From Sporosarcina thermotolerans (GTDB lineage: Bacteria; Bacillota; Bacilli; Bacillales_A; Planococcaceae): a stretch of 64,000 nucleotides of DNA. Made by a program: the position numbers and the translations under genes. Location of the stretch: positions 601,501 through 665,500 of the forward strand of contig NZ_CP125968.1 of the NCBI RefSeq assembly GCF_030067815.1, in the 5' to 3' direction. Under the pieces are notes generated by a model. That model was not told the origin of the DNA and searched no databases. It worked only from the letters and a program-made list of their open reading frames with translations. Of the stretch, positions 38,724-49,298 are shown one piece after another; position 1 is the stretch's first letter, and every line of letters begins with the position of its first letter.

Positions 38724-39659
38724 ATGGCGATTTACATAGTAAAGAGATTCTTCATGATGATTGCGACAATCCTCATTATTGCAACGCTAACATTTTTCTT
38801 GATGCATTCGATACCAGGTTCTCCGTTCGACGAAGAGAGGACATCAAATCCTACAATCCAGGCAAATCTCGAGAAATTCTATAAGTTGGACCAACCGACA
38901 CATGTGCAATACTTTGAGTACTTGAAGTCAATTGCCACGTTCGACTTTGGGCCTTCTATTAAGAAGCCAAATGAGACGGTGAACACATTACTTGCGAGGG
39001 GTTTCCCGATTTCATTCGAACTAGGAATGATAACAATCCTTGTTGCGGTCATTTCGGGAATTACGTTAGGCACACTGGCTGCCCTGCGCCATAACGGCAT
39101 CATTGATTATTCTGCGATGGCATTTGCAGTCATTGGGATATCTGTTCCGAACTTCGTATTGGCGACTGTTTTAATCCAGCAATTCGCCGTCACTTGGAAT
39201 CTGCTTCCTCCAGCCACTTGGAGTAGCAGGATGCACATGATTTTACCGACATTGGCACTTGCCACAGGCCCAACCGCAATCATTGCACGTTTAACCCGAT
39301 CGAGCATGTTAGAGGTGCTAACCCAGGATTATATGAAGATGGCAAGAGCGAAAGGATTATCGCCTGCCCGCATTGTATTGCGACATGCACTGCGAAATGC
39401 ATTAATGCCGGTCGTCACCATAATGGGTACAATGCTCGCGGGTATATTAACAGGTACATTTGTCATTGAAAAGATTTTTGCAATCCCAGGGATGGGGAAA
39501 TACTTTGTAGAAAGCATTAATAATCGGGATTATCCAGTTATTATGGGGTCAACTGTATTCTATAGCGCGTTTCTTGTATTCATGTTGTTTTTAGTAGATA
39601 TCGTCTATGGATTCATTGATCCGCGCATTAAACTTCACCGAAAGGAAGGTGATGCGTAA
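38724..39659 (+). CDS. dppB: Dipeptide ABC transporter permease DppB
   Basis: 311 residues, intact, six membrane segments. IVKRFFMMIATILIIATLTF and SIPGSPF open it and the EAA loop QDYMKMARAKGLSPARIVLRH contacts the ATPases. AGGGGGAAT precedes the ATG. Its stop shares the TAATG with dppC, so translation is coupled. Confidence 0.92.
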   Translation: MAIYIVKRFFMMIATILIIATLTFFLMHSIPGSPFDEERTSNPTIQANLEKFYKLDQPTHVQYFEYLKSIATFDFGPSIKKPNETVNTLLARGFPISFELGMITILVAVISGITLGTLAALRHNGIIDYSAMAFAVIGISVPNFVLATVLIQQFAVTWNLLPPATWSSRMHMILPTLALATGPTAIIARLTRSSMLEVLTQDYMKMARAKGLSPARIVLRHALRNALMPVVTIMGTMLAGILTGTFVIEKIFAIPGMGKYFVESINNRDYPVIMGSTVFYSAFLVFMLFLVDIVYGFIDPRIKLHRKEGDA

Positions 39660-40595
39660 TGGTAACACGTCAACAAAACGTGCAAGCCCCGGACGAGTGG
39701 TTCAAACCAAAAGGACGGGACGTTGAAAAGGCTGAATCTGTCGTTCGCCCCTCGCTCTCCTATTGGAAAGATGCATGGCGGAGATTACGGAAAAATAAAT
39801 TGGCAATGGGCGGTCTTGTATTCTTATTCATTCTAACGATGTTTGCTATCTTTGCTCCTATTCTATCACCACATAATATAGAAACGACACAGTACGCTAA
39901 TCAGAATCAGCCGCCCTCCTCAACACATTGGTTCGGAACGGATGATAAGGGATGGGATGTATTTACCGAACTTGGCATGGAGCCCGGGTATCATTATTCG
40001 TCGGTGTCGCAGCGGCATTGATCGACTTCTTCATCGGTATTATTTACGGCGGAATCAGCGGCTATAAGGGTGGAAAGACGGATACGATCATGATGCGTAT
40101 CATTGAAATCCTTTATGGGTTGCCGCATTTATTAGTCGTAATTCTTTTAATGGTCATCATGGGTCCGAGTTTAACAACAATCATTGTTGCGCTGACAATA
40201 ACCGGATGGGTCGGAATGGCCCGAATTGTTAGGGACAAGTACTTCAGATTAAGAACTATGAATTTGTCACTGCATCCAAATCATTTGGCGCGAGGACACC
40301 AAGGATTATCCGAAAGAACTTACTTCCAAATACAATGGGTCCGATCATCGTTCAAATGACACTGACTGTACCAAGTGCAATTTTTGCGGAAGCGTTCTTA
40401 AGTTTCATCGGACTTGGAATCCAAGCACCTGTAGCAAGTTGGGGGGTAATGGCGAACGATGCATTGCCTGTTATTCTATCAGGTCATTGGTGGAGATTAT
40501 TTTTCCCGGCACTTTTCATTTCACTGACAATGTTTGCATTTAACGTCCTCGGAGACGGTATGCAAGATGCACTCGATCCGAAACTGAGGGGGTGA
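39659..40595 (+). CDS. dppC: Dipeptide ABC transporter permease DppC (two frameshifts)
   Basis: About 312 residues. A C is missing at 39966-39967 (restoring GWDVFTRTWHGARVSLFVG) and a G at 40232-40234 (restoring RIVRGQVLQIKNYEFVTAS, the EAA loop). HWFGTDDKGWDVF is the DppC hallmark, GGKTDTIMMRIIEILYGLPH and SFIGLGIQAPVASWG are later family motifs. The N-terminus of about 55 residues is cytosolic. Coupled to dppB and, through GTGA, to dppD. Confidence 0.88.
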
Positions 40596-41679
40596 AGAGA
40601 TTGAATGAAAATGAAAATACGTTGAATGAAGGCGGGGCAGCAGTCTTATCAAAGCCCGATGAATTGGGGAAACGCAAAAAGGTGTTTTCCGAGGTAATGC
40701 TGTCCGTGCGTGATTTGTATGTGTCTTTCAGGACGTTGGGGGAGAGGTTCAAGCATTACGTGGCGTTTCATTCGATCTATATAAAGGAGAAACACTGGCA
40801 ATTGTCGGGGAGTCTGGTTGTGGAAAAAGTGTAACGGCGAACACGATAATGGGGTTGATCCCTGAACCTGCAGGGCGGATCAAAAATGGAAGTGTTCTTT
40901 TTAAGGGGAAGGATTTAACAAAGTTGGACAAATCCAAAATGCGGAAAGTACAGGGTGTCGATATTTCAATGATCTTCCAGGACCCGATGACTGCATTGAA
41001 CCCGACACTCAAAATTGGTGAACAGCTTACGGAAGGGTTGAGAACCCACCAAAAAGTAAGTAAATCCGAGGCGCGTAAAAGGGCCATGGAACTGCTTGAG
41101 GTGGTCGGTATTCCGAATCCTGAGGAAAGGATGAAACAATATCCGCACCAATTTTCGGGAGGGATGCGGCAAAGAATTGTAATTGCAATTGCGTTAATAT
41201 GCGAACCTGAGCTGTTGATCGCGGATGAGCCTACAACCGCATTGGATGTGACAATCCAGGCACAAATTCTTGAGTTGTTTGAGGAAATTCAAGAGCGGAC
41301 GGGCGTTTCCATCATTCTTATCACACATGACTTAGGTGTTGTTGCAAAGATAGCAGACCGTATTGCGGTTATGTATGCAGGTAAAGTCATTGAAATCGGT
41401 ACGAAGCGTGAGGTGTTCTATTCGCCGCAGCACCCCTATACGAAGGGATTGCTCGCTTCCGTTCCAAGGCTTGACTTGAAGGAAGAGGAACTTCAACCGA
41501 TTGAAGGGACACCGCCGGATTTATTTGCTCCTCCAATCGGATGTCCATTCACCGCAAGATGCCCGTTTGCGATGGAAGTCTGCGATCGTATCTATCCAGG
41601 GACGACAGACTTATCTGAAACGCATGCAGTAGATTGCTGGTTGCAGGATGAAAGGGCGAAGAGACTGTTCGATAAATAA
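40592..41679 (+). CDS. dppD: Dipeptide ABC transporter ATPase DppD (one frameshift)
   Basis: About 362 residues. A G is missing from GGGGG at 40738-40742, restoring SFRTLGGEVQALRGVSFDLY and then Walker A GESGCGKSVTAN. Signature FSGGMRQRIVIAIAL, Walker B LLIADEPTTALDVT, ILITHDLGVVAKIAD; the Cys-rich end GCPFTARCPFAMEVCDR is typical. The GTG 40592 start gives about 35 extra N-terminal residues; an internal ATG at 40697 (MLSVRDLYVSF) fits the usual family start better, so the true start is open. Confidence 0.88.
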
Positions 41680-41735
41680 GGTGCTATGCACAAAAGTGCT
41701 TATCTATTCATATACAAACAAAGGGGGTTATTGAT

Positions 41736-43399
41736 TTGAAAAAGTGGTTGACGTTTTTGATGGTGGTTATACTATCTCTTGTTCTTGCGGCGTGTACAGC
41801 GAATAAGGACGCAGGGAAGGAGCCTGGTAAGACGACTGAACCGACTACTAATGAAGGGAAAGAGGAAGGAAAGTCTGAAGAGGTTGCTGCTGCTGAGAAG
41901 ATCCTTCTCATGAACAATGGCGATGAGCCAACGTCATTTGATCCGTCGATCGGTTTCAATGCGGTGTCTTGGAGTGCACTTAACAACATTATGGAAGGTT
42001 TGACGCGCCTTGACAAGGATCATCGGGCGGTGGAAGCGACAGCTGAAAAAATCGATATCTCTGGTGACGGTTTAACGTACACATTTACAATTCGTAGCAA
42101 TGCGAAATGGTCTAATGGAGATCCGGTAACAGCTGGGGATTTTGTATTTGCGTGGAAACATATGCTGAATCCTGAAACAGCCTCACCGGCTGCGTTCCTT
42201 GCGTATTTCATCGAAGGGGCGGAAGCTTATAATAACGGAGAAGGTTCTGCTGATGACATCGCAATTGAGGCAAAGGATGAAAAGACATTCGTTGTCAAAT
42301 TGACATCACCGAACGAAGCGTTTTTGAATATCATTACAAACCCAAGCTTCTTCCCAATCAATGAAAAAGTTGCATCTGCCAATCCTAAATGGCATACAGA
42401 AGCATCAACTTTCGTAGGAAACGGACCATTCAAATTGGCGTCATGGGATCATGATGTGAGCTTTGAATTTGAAAAGAACGAACATTACTGGGATGCAGGC
42501 GTAGTTAAACTGGATAAAGTTCACTGGGCAATGGTGAATGATACGACGACTGCTTACCAAATGTATCAAGCCAATGAGCTGGATGTAACTAGCGTTCCGT
42601 CCGAAATTGCCGACCAATTGAAAGATAGCAACGAGCTGCGCATCGATGACCAAGCGGGCTTATACTTCTACCGTTTCAATACTTCAATGGAGCCATTTAC
42701 GAATAAAAAGATCCGTCAAGCATTTGCATTTGCGGTTGACCAAGAAGAAATCGTCACTTATGTAACGAAAAATGGAGAGAAACCAGCACATGGCTTTGTT
42801 ACTTTTGGATTCATCGGTCCGGATGGCAAGGAATTCCGTGATACGGTAGGCGATCTTGTAGCTTTTAATCCAGATAAGGCAAAACAGCTTTTGGAAGAAG
42901 GGATGAAGAGGAAGGATACACAGAACTTCCGAAAGTTACAATTACGTATTCTACAAGTGAATCCCACCAAAAAATTGCAATTGCTCTTCAATCTAAATTC
43001 AAGGAAATTTTAGGTGTTGATGCAGAATTGCAAAATGTTGAAGGCAGAGTTTTTCTATCTGAGCAAAAAGAATTCAAATACCAAATGTCTCGTTCCTCTT
43101 TCCTGCATGACTATGCAGACCCTGTGAACGCACTTGAAAGTTTCATCACCGGCTCTTCCATGAACCGTACTACATGGTCGAATGCGGAATATGATAAGCT
43201 AATTGCGGACATTAAAAATGAAACAGATGAAAACAAGCGCTGGGAATTGTTACAACAGGCGGATAAGCTTCTTATGGAAGAAATGCCTGTATTCCCACTT
43301 TACTTCTATAACTCGACATCACTTGAAAAATTAGGAGTTTCCGGAATCTTGCGCCACCCTGTAGGTTATTTAGACTTGAAATACGCAGATAAGAACTAA
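41736..43399 (+). CDS. dppE: Dipeptide/peptide-binding lipoprotein DppE (one frameshift)
   Basis: About 554 residues. The signal peptide ends in LVLAAC with C20 lipidated, followed by a Lys/Glu/Thr linker. Family 5 binding-protein motifs include YTFTIRSNAKWSNGDPVTAG and IRQAFAFAVDQEEIV. An A is missing at 42906-42907; restoring it gives EEGMKEEGYTELPKVTITYS. It delivers murein or other peptides to DppBCD and the later ATPase YkfD. TTG start at 41736 after AAAGGGGG. Confidence 0.88.
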
Positions 43400-43404
43400 T
43401 TCAA

Positions 43405-43438
43405 CGTCGCGGTGTCCATCATGGCGCCGCGATTTTTT
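43405..43438 (+). terminator. Hairpin between dppE and ykfA
   Basis: GTCGCGG with CCGCGAT and six T residues. It lies inside the dpp-ykf cluster and may lower expression of the enzymes relative to the transporter. Confidence 0.7.
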
Positions 43439-43467
43439 AAAATGGCTCGGAAAGGAAGATGTGGAAA

Positions 43468-44391
43468 ATGAGAATACGACCTAAACGGCTTCAACCTGGG
43501 GATACAATCGGAATTATTGCACCTTCCAGTCCGCCAAATCAAGAAAGCCTTGAGCGATCGCTAACATTTTTAGAGCAGTTAGGATTGAAATGGAAGTTTG
43601 GAAAACACATCAATAATACGTACGGCTACCTTGCAGGAACCGATGATGAACGCCTGCAAGACATGGAAGACATGTTCGCTGATCCATCCATTAATGGCAT
43701 CATCTGCGCGGGAGGCGGATATGGATCCGCACGGTTTACAGACCGGTTGGATCTCCAATTGATACGGGAAAATCCAAAGATATTCTGGGGATTCAGTGAC
43801 ATCACATTCTTGCACACTGCAATGGGTTTGTACTCAAATCTCGTCACATTCCATGGCCCGATGCTTGCGTCTTGTGTTGGAAAAGACACCTTCCATGAAC
43901 TATCCGCAAAAATGTTCATGCAACTGTTCGAACCGATGGAACTTCATTATACCGAAGACATTTCTCCTCTCGGGACAGTAAGCGGAGACGTTGCGCAAGG
44001 GGAAATTGTTGGTGGCAATCTTTCGTTGCTTGCCGACACAATGGGAACAAAATTCGAGGTCGAAACGAAAGGGAAATTGCTTTTCATTGAGGATGTTGGG
44101 GAGGAACCGTATCGGGTAGATGGAATGTTGAACCAGCTTCGCATGGCAGGAAGTTTCTCTGATGCTGCTGGAATCATAATAGGAGATTTTTCTGAGATTG
44201 AATTAAAGAAAACGAAGAATTCATTGACGATGGACGAAGTTTTTGACCATTACTTTGGGGATATCGGAAAACCAGCCGTCAAAGGATTTAAAATCGGCCA
44301 TTGTGAGCCACATTTTGCAATTCCGTTAGGCGTTGAAGCAAAGCTTGACGGGAATAAGAAAACACTCACAATCCTGCCGGGGGTAGAATAA
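43468..44391 (+). CDS. ykfA: LD-carboxypeptidase, S66 family (YkfA)
   Basis: 307 residues. The catalytic serine S110 is in FWGFSDITFLHTA, the glutamate in LFIEDVGEEPYRVDG, and the histidine in FKIGHCEPHFAIPLG. GDTIGIIAPSSPP at the start is the family opening. It cleaves the bond before a terminal D-residue of murein tetrapeptides. The ATG at 43468 lies nine bases after AGGAAG, better than the ATG at 43459. In B. subtilis ykfA follows dppE as here. Confidence 0.88.
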   Translation: MRIRPKRLQPGDTIGIIAPSSPPNQESLERSLTFLEQLGLKWKFGKHINNTYGYLAGTDDERLQDMEDMFADPSINGIICAGGGYGSARFTDRLDLQLIRENPKIFWGFSDITFLHTAMGLYSNLVTFHGPMLASCVGKDTFHELSAKMFMQLFEPMELHYTEDISPLGTVSGDVAQGEIVGGNLSLLADTMGTKFEVETKGKLLFIEDVGEEPYRVDGMLNQLRMAGSFSDAAGIIIGDFSEIELKKTKNSLTMDEVFDHYFGDIGKPAVKGFKIGHCEPHFAIPLGVEAKLDGNKKTLTILPGVE

Positions 44392-44432
44392 GTCAAAACG
44401 TTAAGAGGAGTCACTGAAAAGGGGGAAACGCA

Positions 44433-45380
44433 ATGACAGAGCTTACCGTGAATATGTTCGCATGTGCAGTACCGGTCGCGACGGTTTGGACATCACCGGA
44501 GTCCGCTCGTGAAATGGACACGGAAGGTGTTGCCAATCCGCTTCAGCTAAATAAATGGTTGGAAAAGCTTGCATACGAAGAGCGACTTGATCTTTGCAAT
44601 AGCAACCGTGTACAGACACAAGTTTTGTATGGCGAGCCGGTCATCGTGGAGAAAATCGTTGGTGATTGGGCAAAAGTAATTGCAGTTTGGCAACCGTCGA
44701 AGAAAGACGAAAGAGGATATCCGGGCTGGGTACCTTTGGCACAATTGAAAAAGGCGTCTCCACTTGAGCAAGCGGGAGGCTTTATACGGGTGGACGTTGG
44801 CAAAGCGCAGTTATGGAAGATAGATGGTAGGCCGTTTATGATTGTGCCATTTAATACGATTCTTCCTTTGATCGATGAAAGCGAAGATCATTTCCATGTA
44901 ATGACGCCAGATGGAGAGGCATTGGTTTTGAAAGCTGATAGTGTAAGGGCGCCTTCCGTTCATCAATTTAAAAAACGTCCGCCAGCATCCGCAGTTGATG
45001 AAGGGCTTTCCTTTTTAGATCTCCCTTATTTCTGGGGAGGCATGTCATCGTACGGTTTTGATTGTTCGGGATTCACGTACAATATGCTGAAAGCTTGTGG
45101 GTATTTTATTCCCAGAGATGCGAGCGATCAGGCGAAAATCGGTAAAGAAGTGCCAATGGATGACCCTTCTTTCTGGGAAAAGGGTGATTTAGTATTCTTC
45201 GCGAATGATGAAGGGAAAGGCAATGTTCGGCACGTCGGGTTTTACTATGGTAATGGCTTACTTCTTCACTCGCCTTCAACAGGGCAATCGATTGAATTGT
45301 TGAAACTACCAGGCTCAAAGCTTGAACGAGATATTTGCGCTGTCCGAAGATTTGGGGCGGATAGGAGGCAAACTGAATGA
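44433..45380 (+). CDS. ykfC: Gamma-D-glutamyl-L-diamino acid endopeptidase, NlpC/P60 (YkfC)
   Basis: 315 residues. Two SH3-like domains (about residues 1-180; GEPVIVEKIVGDWAKV, GYPGWVPLAQL) precede the NlpC/P60 domain with C211 in YGFDCSGFTY, H267 in VRHVGFYYG and H279 in LLLHSPS, the YkfC catalytic spacing. No signal peptide, so cytosolic action on imported murein peptides such as L-Ala-gamma-D-Glu-DAP. AAAAGGGGG precedes the ATG. The stop overlaps the next gene by four bases. The epimerase gene ykfB found here in B. subtilis is absent. Confidence 0.9.
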   Translation: MTELTVNMFACAVPVATVWTSPESAREMDTEGVANPLQLNKWLEKLAYEERLDLCNSNRVQTQVLYGEPVIVEKIVGDWAKVIAVWQPSKKDERGYPGWVPLAQLKKASPLEQAGGFIRVDVGKAQLWKIDGRPFMIVPFNTILPLIDESEDHFHVMTPDGEALVLKADSVRAPSVHQFKKRPPASAVDEGLSFLDLPYFWGGMSSYGFDCSGFTYNMLKACGYFIPRDASDQAKIGKEVPMDDPSFWEKGDLVFFANDEGKGNVRHVGFYYGNGLLLHSPSTGQSIELLKLPGSKLERDICAVRRFGADRRQTE

Positions 45381-46390
45381 CCAAAAAAGTGATTCTGTCT
45401 GTCAAGAATTTGAAGCGCTATTTCGATGTTGGAAGAGGCCAAAAATTAAAGGCGGTCGATGGCATCAGCTTTGACATTTTAAGAGGGGAAACATTTGGCC
45501 TTGTTGGGGAGTCGGGATGTGGAAAATCGACGGCGGGTAGAACGATTTTGGGCCTTTACAATAAAACGGACGGAGAAGTTTTATACGAGGGACAAAGCAT
45601 CCATGATATGACGGACGACGAACGGCATCGATTCTTGAAGAAAATGCAAATGATCTTCCAAGATCCGTATGCTTCCTTGAACCCGCGCTCCACTGTTTAT
45701 GAAATTATTGCTGAGCCGATGCAAATCCATAAAATGTACAAGACTCAAGAAGAAATGCGTGCACGGGTACATGAATTACTTGAAGATGTTGGATTGAACA
45801 GGGATCATGCCAATCGTTATCCACATGAGTTTTCCGGAGGGCAGCGGCAACGGATCGGCATCGCCCGTTCGCTCGCACTCGACCCTGATTTCATCATTGC
45901 GGATGAGCCGATTTCCGCATTGGATGTTTCTGTACAAGCCCAAGTCGTTAAGTTGCTGCAGCGATTGCAAAAGGAAAAAGGGCTGACGTATTTATTCATC
46001 GCACATGATCTGTCGATGGTCAAATACATATCGGACCGTATCGGCGTCATGTATTTGGGGCATATGGTGGAACTTACGTCGAGCAAGCAGCTCTACGACA
46101 AACCGTTGCACCCATATACGGAAGCATTGCTGTCGGCCATTCCAATTCCTGACCCGGACATTGAGGAGTCTCGTGAACGAATACTGCTGAAAGGTGAGCT
46201 TCCGAGTCCGATCAATCCACCGTCGGGCTGCGTGTTCCGTACACGCTGTCCATATGCGATGGAGGTTTGTGGTGAATTGAAGCCGAAGTGGCTTGAAAAG
46301 GAAAAAGGGCATTTTGTTGCCTGTCATTTGCATGATAAAGAAGTAATGAAACGTTCCGATGCGGTAAGGGAAGCTGTTGGGTCGTCCTGA
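45377..46390 (+). CDS. ykfD: Peptide ABC transporter ATPase, DppF/YkfD type
   Basis: 337 residues, intact. Walker [30 protein letters not shown], signature [15 protein letters not shown], Walker B FIIADEPISALDVS, LFIAHDLSMVKYISDRIG and the Cys-rich SGCVFRTRCPYAMEVCGE. It is the second ATPase that completes DppBCD. ATGA overlap with ykfC. The terminator begins within its last codons. Confidence 0.9.
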   Translation: MTKKVILSVKNLKRYFDVGRGQKLKAVDGISFDILRGETFGLVGESGCGKSTAGRTILGLYNKTDGEVLYEGQSIHDMTDDERHRFLKKMQMIFQDPYASLNPRSTVYEIIAEPMQIHKMYKTQEEMRARVHELLEDVGLNRDHANRYPHEFSGGQRQRIGIARSLALDPDFIIADEPISALDVSVQAQVVKLLQRLQKEKGLTYLFIAHDLSMVKYISDRIGVMYLGHMVELTSSKQLYDKPLHPYTEALLSAIPIPDPDIEESRERILLKGELPSPINPPSGCVFRTRCPYAMEVCGELKPKWLEKEKGHFVACHLHDKEVMKRSDAVREAVGSS

Positions 46391-46412
46391 AATTTCAGGA
46401 CGGCTTTTTTTT
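46381..46412 (+). terminator. Terminator of the dpp-ykf operon
   Basis: CGTCCTGAAA pairs perfectly with TTTCAGGACG and is followed by GGC and eight T. The stem overlaps the ykfD stop codon. Confidence 0.92.
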
Positions 46413-46439
46413 GTGGGCGTGGTGGGGTGTGTTTTGAGT

Positions 46440-46571
46440 GGGTAGTAAGTCCTGCGATGAGCAAAACATAGTGAAACTCGAGCAAAAGTGACCCGAACTC
46501 GAGCATTACACAAGCAAACTCGAGCAAAAACAGCCCAAACTCGAGCAAAACTCACATAAACTCGAGCATAC
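46440..46571 (+). repeat. Phased 21-bp repeat array A', core AACTCGAGCA
   Basis: CTCGAG starts at 46477, 46498, 46519, 46540 and 46561, exactly every 21 bases, each in AACTCGAGCA(A/T)(A/T). A degenerate first unit GATGAGCA lies at 46456. The core and the degenerate edge unit are the same as in array A (6871-6985) in the opposite orientation, 39 kb away. The array sits between the dpp-ykf terminator and the urease promoter. Confidence 0.88.
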
Positions 46572-46639
46572 CTTTTCGAATCGTTACAAACCCTATGAAG
46601 TAAGCTTTTCCCCCAACGAATTTCTGCTTTGTGTAGAAG

Positions 46640-46668
46640 TTGCCAAGGAAAAATGATTATCCTATAAT
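46640..46668 (+). promoter_or_regulatory. Promoter upstream of the urease operon
   Basis: TTGCCA (46640-46645), 17 bases, and a perfect TATAAT (46663-46668). Transcription from about 46675 would give a leader of some 190 bases before ureA, holding small CCTA..TAGG and GGAC..GTCC hairpins. Confidence 0.65.
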
Positions 46669-46798
46669 AGAGTCGTTGTAATTCCCTCATTACCCTCATA
46701 AATGACCTACATCACGATAGGTTCTAATCAAACGGACACTCGTCCTTTACCGCATATTCTTGCAAAACACTAAATGTACGAAAAAAAATGAATAAGAA

Positions 46799-46823
46799 AG
46801 ATAGTATTGGTAGAATACTATCT
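46799..46823. promoter_or_regulatory. Perfect inverted repeat ahead of ureA, possible operator
   Basis: AGATAGTATT (46799-46808) and AATACTATCT (46814-46823) form perfect ten-base arms around GGTAG, about 43 bases before ureA. No T tract follows, so it is more likely a protein site or an mRNA hairpin than a terminator. The regulator is unknown. Confidence 0.5.
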
Positions 46824-46865
46824 AAAGTTGTCTAAAATATGTGACTATTATTTGGAGGTGTTTTT

Positions 46866-47168
46866 TTGAAGCTATCACCAGTTGAACAGGAAAAATTGTT
46901 GTTACACGTAGCAGGGGAGCTCGCGCTGAAGCGTAAGGAGCGAGGCGTAAAGTTGAATTACCCTGAGGCTGTAGCTCTTATTTGTCATTTCATCATGGAG
47001 GGTGCGCGAGATGGGAAGACTGTTGCGCAGTTGATGAGTGAGGGGAAACAGTTATTGACGGTGGATGATGTAATGGAAGGCGTCGAGGATATGGTAAAGG
47101 AAGTACAGATTGAGTGCACATTTCCGGATGGGACGAAGTTGGTTACGGTGCATCACCCAATTCAATAA
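46866..47168 (+). CDS. ureA: Urease gamma subunit
   Basis: 100 residues, the full UreA length. [40 protein letters not shown] and the end [15 protein letters not shown] are typical. Start is TTG 46866 after TTTGGAGG. Part of the cytosolic urease apoenzyme with UreB and UreC. Confidence 0.95.
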   Translation: MKLSPVEQEKLLLHVAGELALKRKERGVKLNYPEAVALICHFIMEGARDGKTVAQLMSEGKQLLTVDDVMEGVEDMVKEVQIECTFPDGTKLVTVHHPIQ

Positions 47169-47180
47169 GGGGGTTTTCAT

Positions 47181-47547
47181 ATGAAACCAGGAGAGATCAA
47201 GGCGGCAGACGGGTGGATTGAAATCAATGTCAGACGAGCGGTGAAGACGGTGAAGGTCGCGAATACAGGTGACCGTCCGATACAGGTTGGGTCTCATTTC
47301 CATTTTATTGAGGTAAATAAGTTTCTGGAATTCGATCGTGAGCACTCGGTTGGAATGCATTTGAATATACCTTCAGGGACGGCGGTCCGTTTTTGAACCG
47401 GGTGAGGAAAAGGAAGTGGAGCTTGTCGAGTTTGGTGGAAGGCGCCATGTTTTTGGTTTAAACAAGCTGACGGAAGGATCCACGCATAAACGAGAGGAAA
47501 TTATAGAAAAAGCATCTGATGGCGGATTTAAAGGAGCTGACAGTTAA
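47181..47547 (+). CDS. ureB: Urease beta subunit (one frameshift)
   Basis: About 121 residues. [16 protein letters not shown] and [20 protein letters not shown] identify UreB. An extra T in TTTTT at 47390-47394 makes a false stop; with four T it continues [20 protein letters not shown] and GLNKLTEG and stops at 47545-47547, one base before the ureC start. AAGGGGG precedes the ATG. Confidence 0.92.
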
Positions 47548-49262
47548 TTGAAAATTACACACGAGCAGTATGCAAGAATGTTTGGCCCGACTGTGGGCGA
47601 CAAGGTTCGTTTGGCAGATACTGATCTATGGATTGAAATAGAGAAGGACTATACGACTTACGGAGACGAAGGCATTTTTGGCGGCGGGAAGTCCCTTCGC
47701 GTATCGATGGGACAGAATGGTGAAAAGACTTCCGATGAAGGCGTTCTTGATACGGTCATTACAAATGCAACAATCATCGATCATACAGGGATTGTGAAGG
47801 CCGATATCGGTATCAAGAATGGAAGGATTGTCGGAATTGGCAAGGCGGGTAATCCGGATACGATGGACGGTGTCGACCAGGGTATGATCATCGGGGTTGG
47901 AACAGAAGTGTACGGGGGCGAAGGGTTGATCGCAACTGCGGGAGCGATTGATACGCATATTCATTTCATCAGTCCCCAGCAAGTTGAAACGGCATTGAAT
48001 GCGGGGACGACGACATTTATCGGTGGTGGGACAGGCCCGGCGTCAGGTTCCACTGCGACGACAGTGACACCAGGGAAATGGCATTTGCATCGGATGCTTC
48101 AACAGATCGAAGACATTCCGTTGAATATCGGTTTATTCGGAAAGGGAAGCGCAGCATTTCCAGCACCACTTGTTGAGCAGGTGCGGGCGGGCGCGATTGG
48201 TATGAAGATTCATGAGGACTGGGGCGCAACGCCTTCCGCTTTGGATCAAAGCTTGAAAATCGCGGATGAATACGATATTCAAATTGCTTTGCACTCCGAT
48301 ACGTTGAATGAGGCGGGATTCGTTGAAGACACGATTAATGCGATTGACGGAAGGGTCATCCACGTTTTCCATACAGAAGGAGCGGGTGGAGGACATGCAC
48401 CGGACCAGTTAAAGATGGCGTCGTTGCCAAATGTATTGCCAGCTTCGACGAATCCAACAAAGCCGTTTACGACGAATACAATTGATGAGCATTTGGATAT
48501 GCTAATGGTTTGCCACCATTTGAAACATGATGTGGCGGAGGATGTTGCTTTTGCGGATTCGAGGATTCGTCCTGAGACGATTGCTGCCGAAGACATTATG
48601 CAGGATCTTGGGATTTTGAGCATCATGTCATCCGATTCCCAGGCGATGGGCCGGGTAGGCGAAGTGACAATCCGAACATGGCAGACTGCAGACAAAATGA
48701 AGAAGCAGCGCGGTCCACTTCGACAGGATGAAGGGAAAGATAATGATAATTACCGTGTAAAGCGCTACGTTTCGAAATATACGATCAACCCTGCCATTGC
48801 CCAAGGGATTTCGCATGAGGTTGGTTCGCTCGAAGAAGGCAAGTTAGCGGACATCGTTTTATGGGAGCCTGCATTTTTTGGAGTTAAAGCTCAGGTCGTC
48901 ATTAAGGGCGGTGTGGCCGTGTATGCGATGACGGGAGATCCAAATGCATCAATCCCGACGCCGCAACCGATGATGGGCCGTAAGATGTACGGATACCATG
49001 GACACGGCCCGCAAAATGCGGCGATGACATTTCTACCAAAAATTGCTGTAGAAGAAGGCCTTCCGGAGCAACTTGGACTGAAGAAGATGATTGGAACAGT
49101 GAAAAATTGCCGCAACATTTCAAAAGCGGATATGAAGCATAATAGCGAAATGCCTGTAATCGACGTCGATCCGGAGACGTATGAAGTGAAGATTGACGGG
49201 AACTAGCGACATGCGATCCGGTTGACGTCCTTCCGATGGCACAAAGGTATTTCTTGTTTTAA
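47548..49262 (+). CDS. ureC: Urease alpha subunit (frameshift near C-terminus)
   Basis: About 571 residues. The dinickel site is complete with Sporosarcina pasteurii numbering: H137 and H139 in DTHIHF, carbamylated K220 in [13 protein letters not shown]249 in [13 protein letters not shown]275 in [14 protein letters not shown], and flap residues C322 and H323 in [11 protein letters not shown] is missing at 49198-49200; restored, the protein ends with [26 protein letters not shown] residues, the normal UreC end. It hydrolyses urea to ammonia and carbamate. TTG start directly after ureB. Confidence 0.95.
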
Positions 49263-49298
49263 TTAATATAACTATTGATTTGTAAAGGAGTATACGCG

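Noticed and set aside
46824..46865. TnrA/GlnR box (TGTNA-N7-TNACA) ahead of ureA
   Set aside because: TGTCTAAAATATGTGACT is superficially similar, but base five and the spacing of the right arm do not fit.
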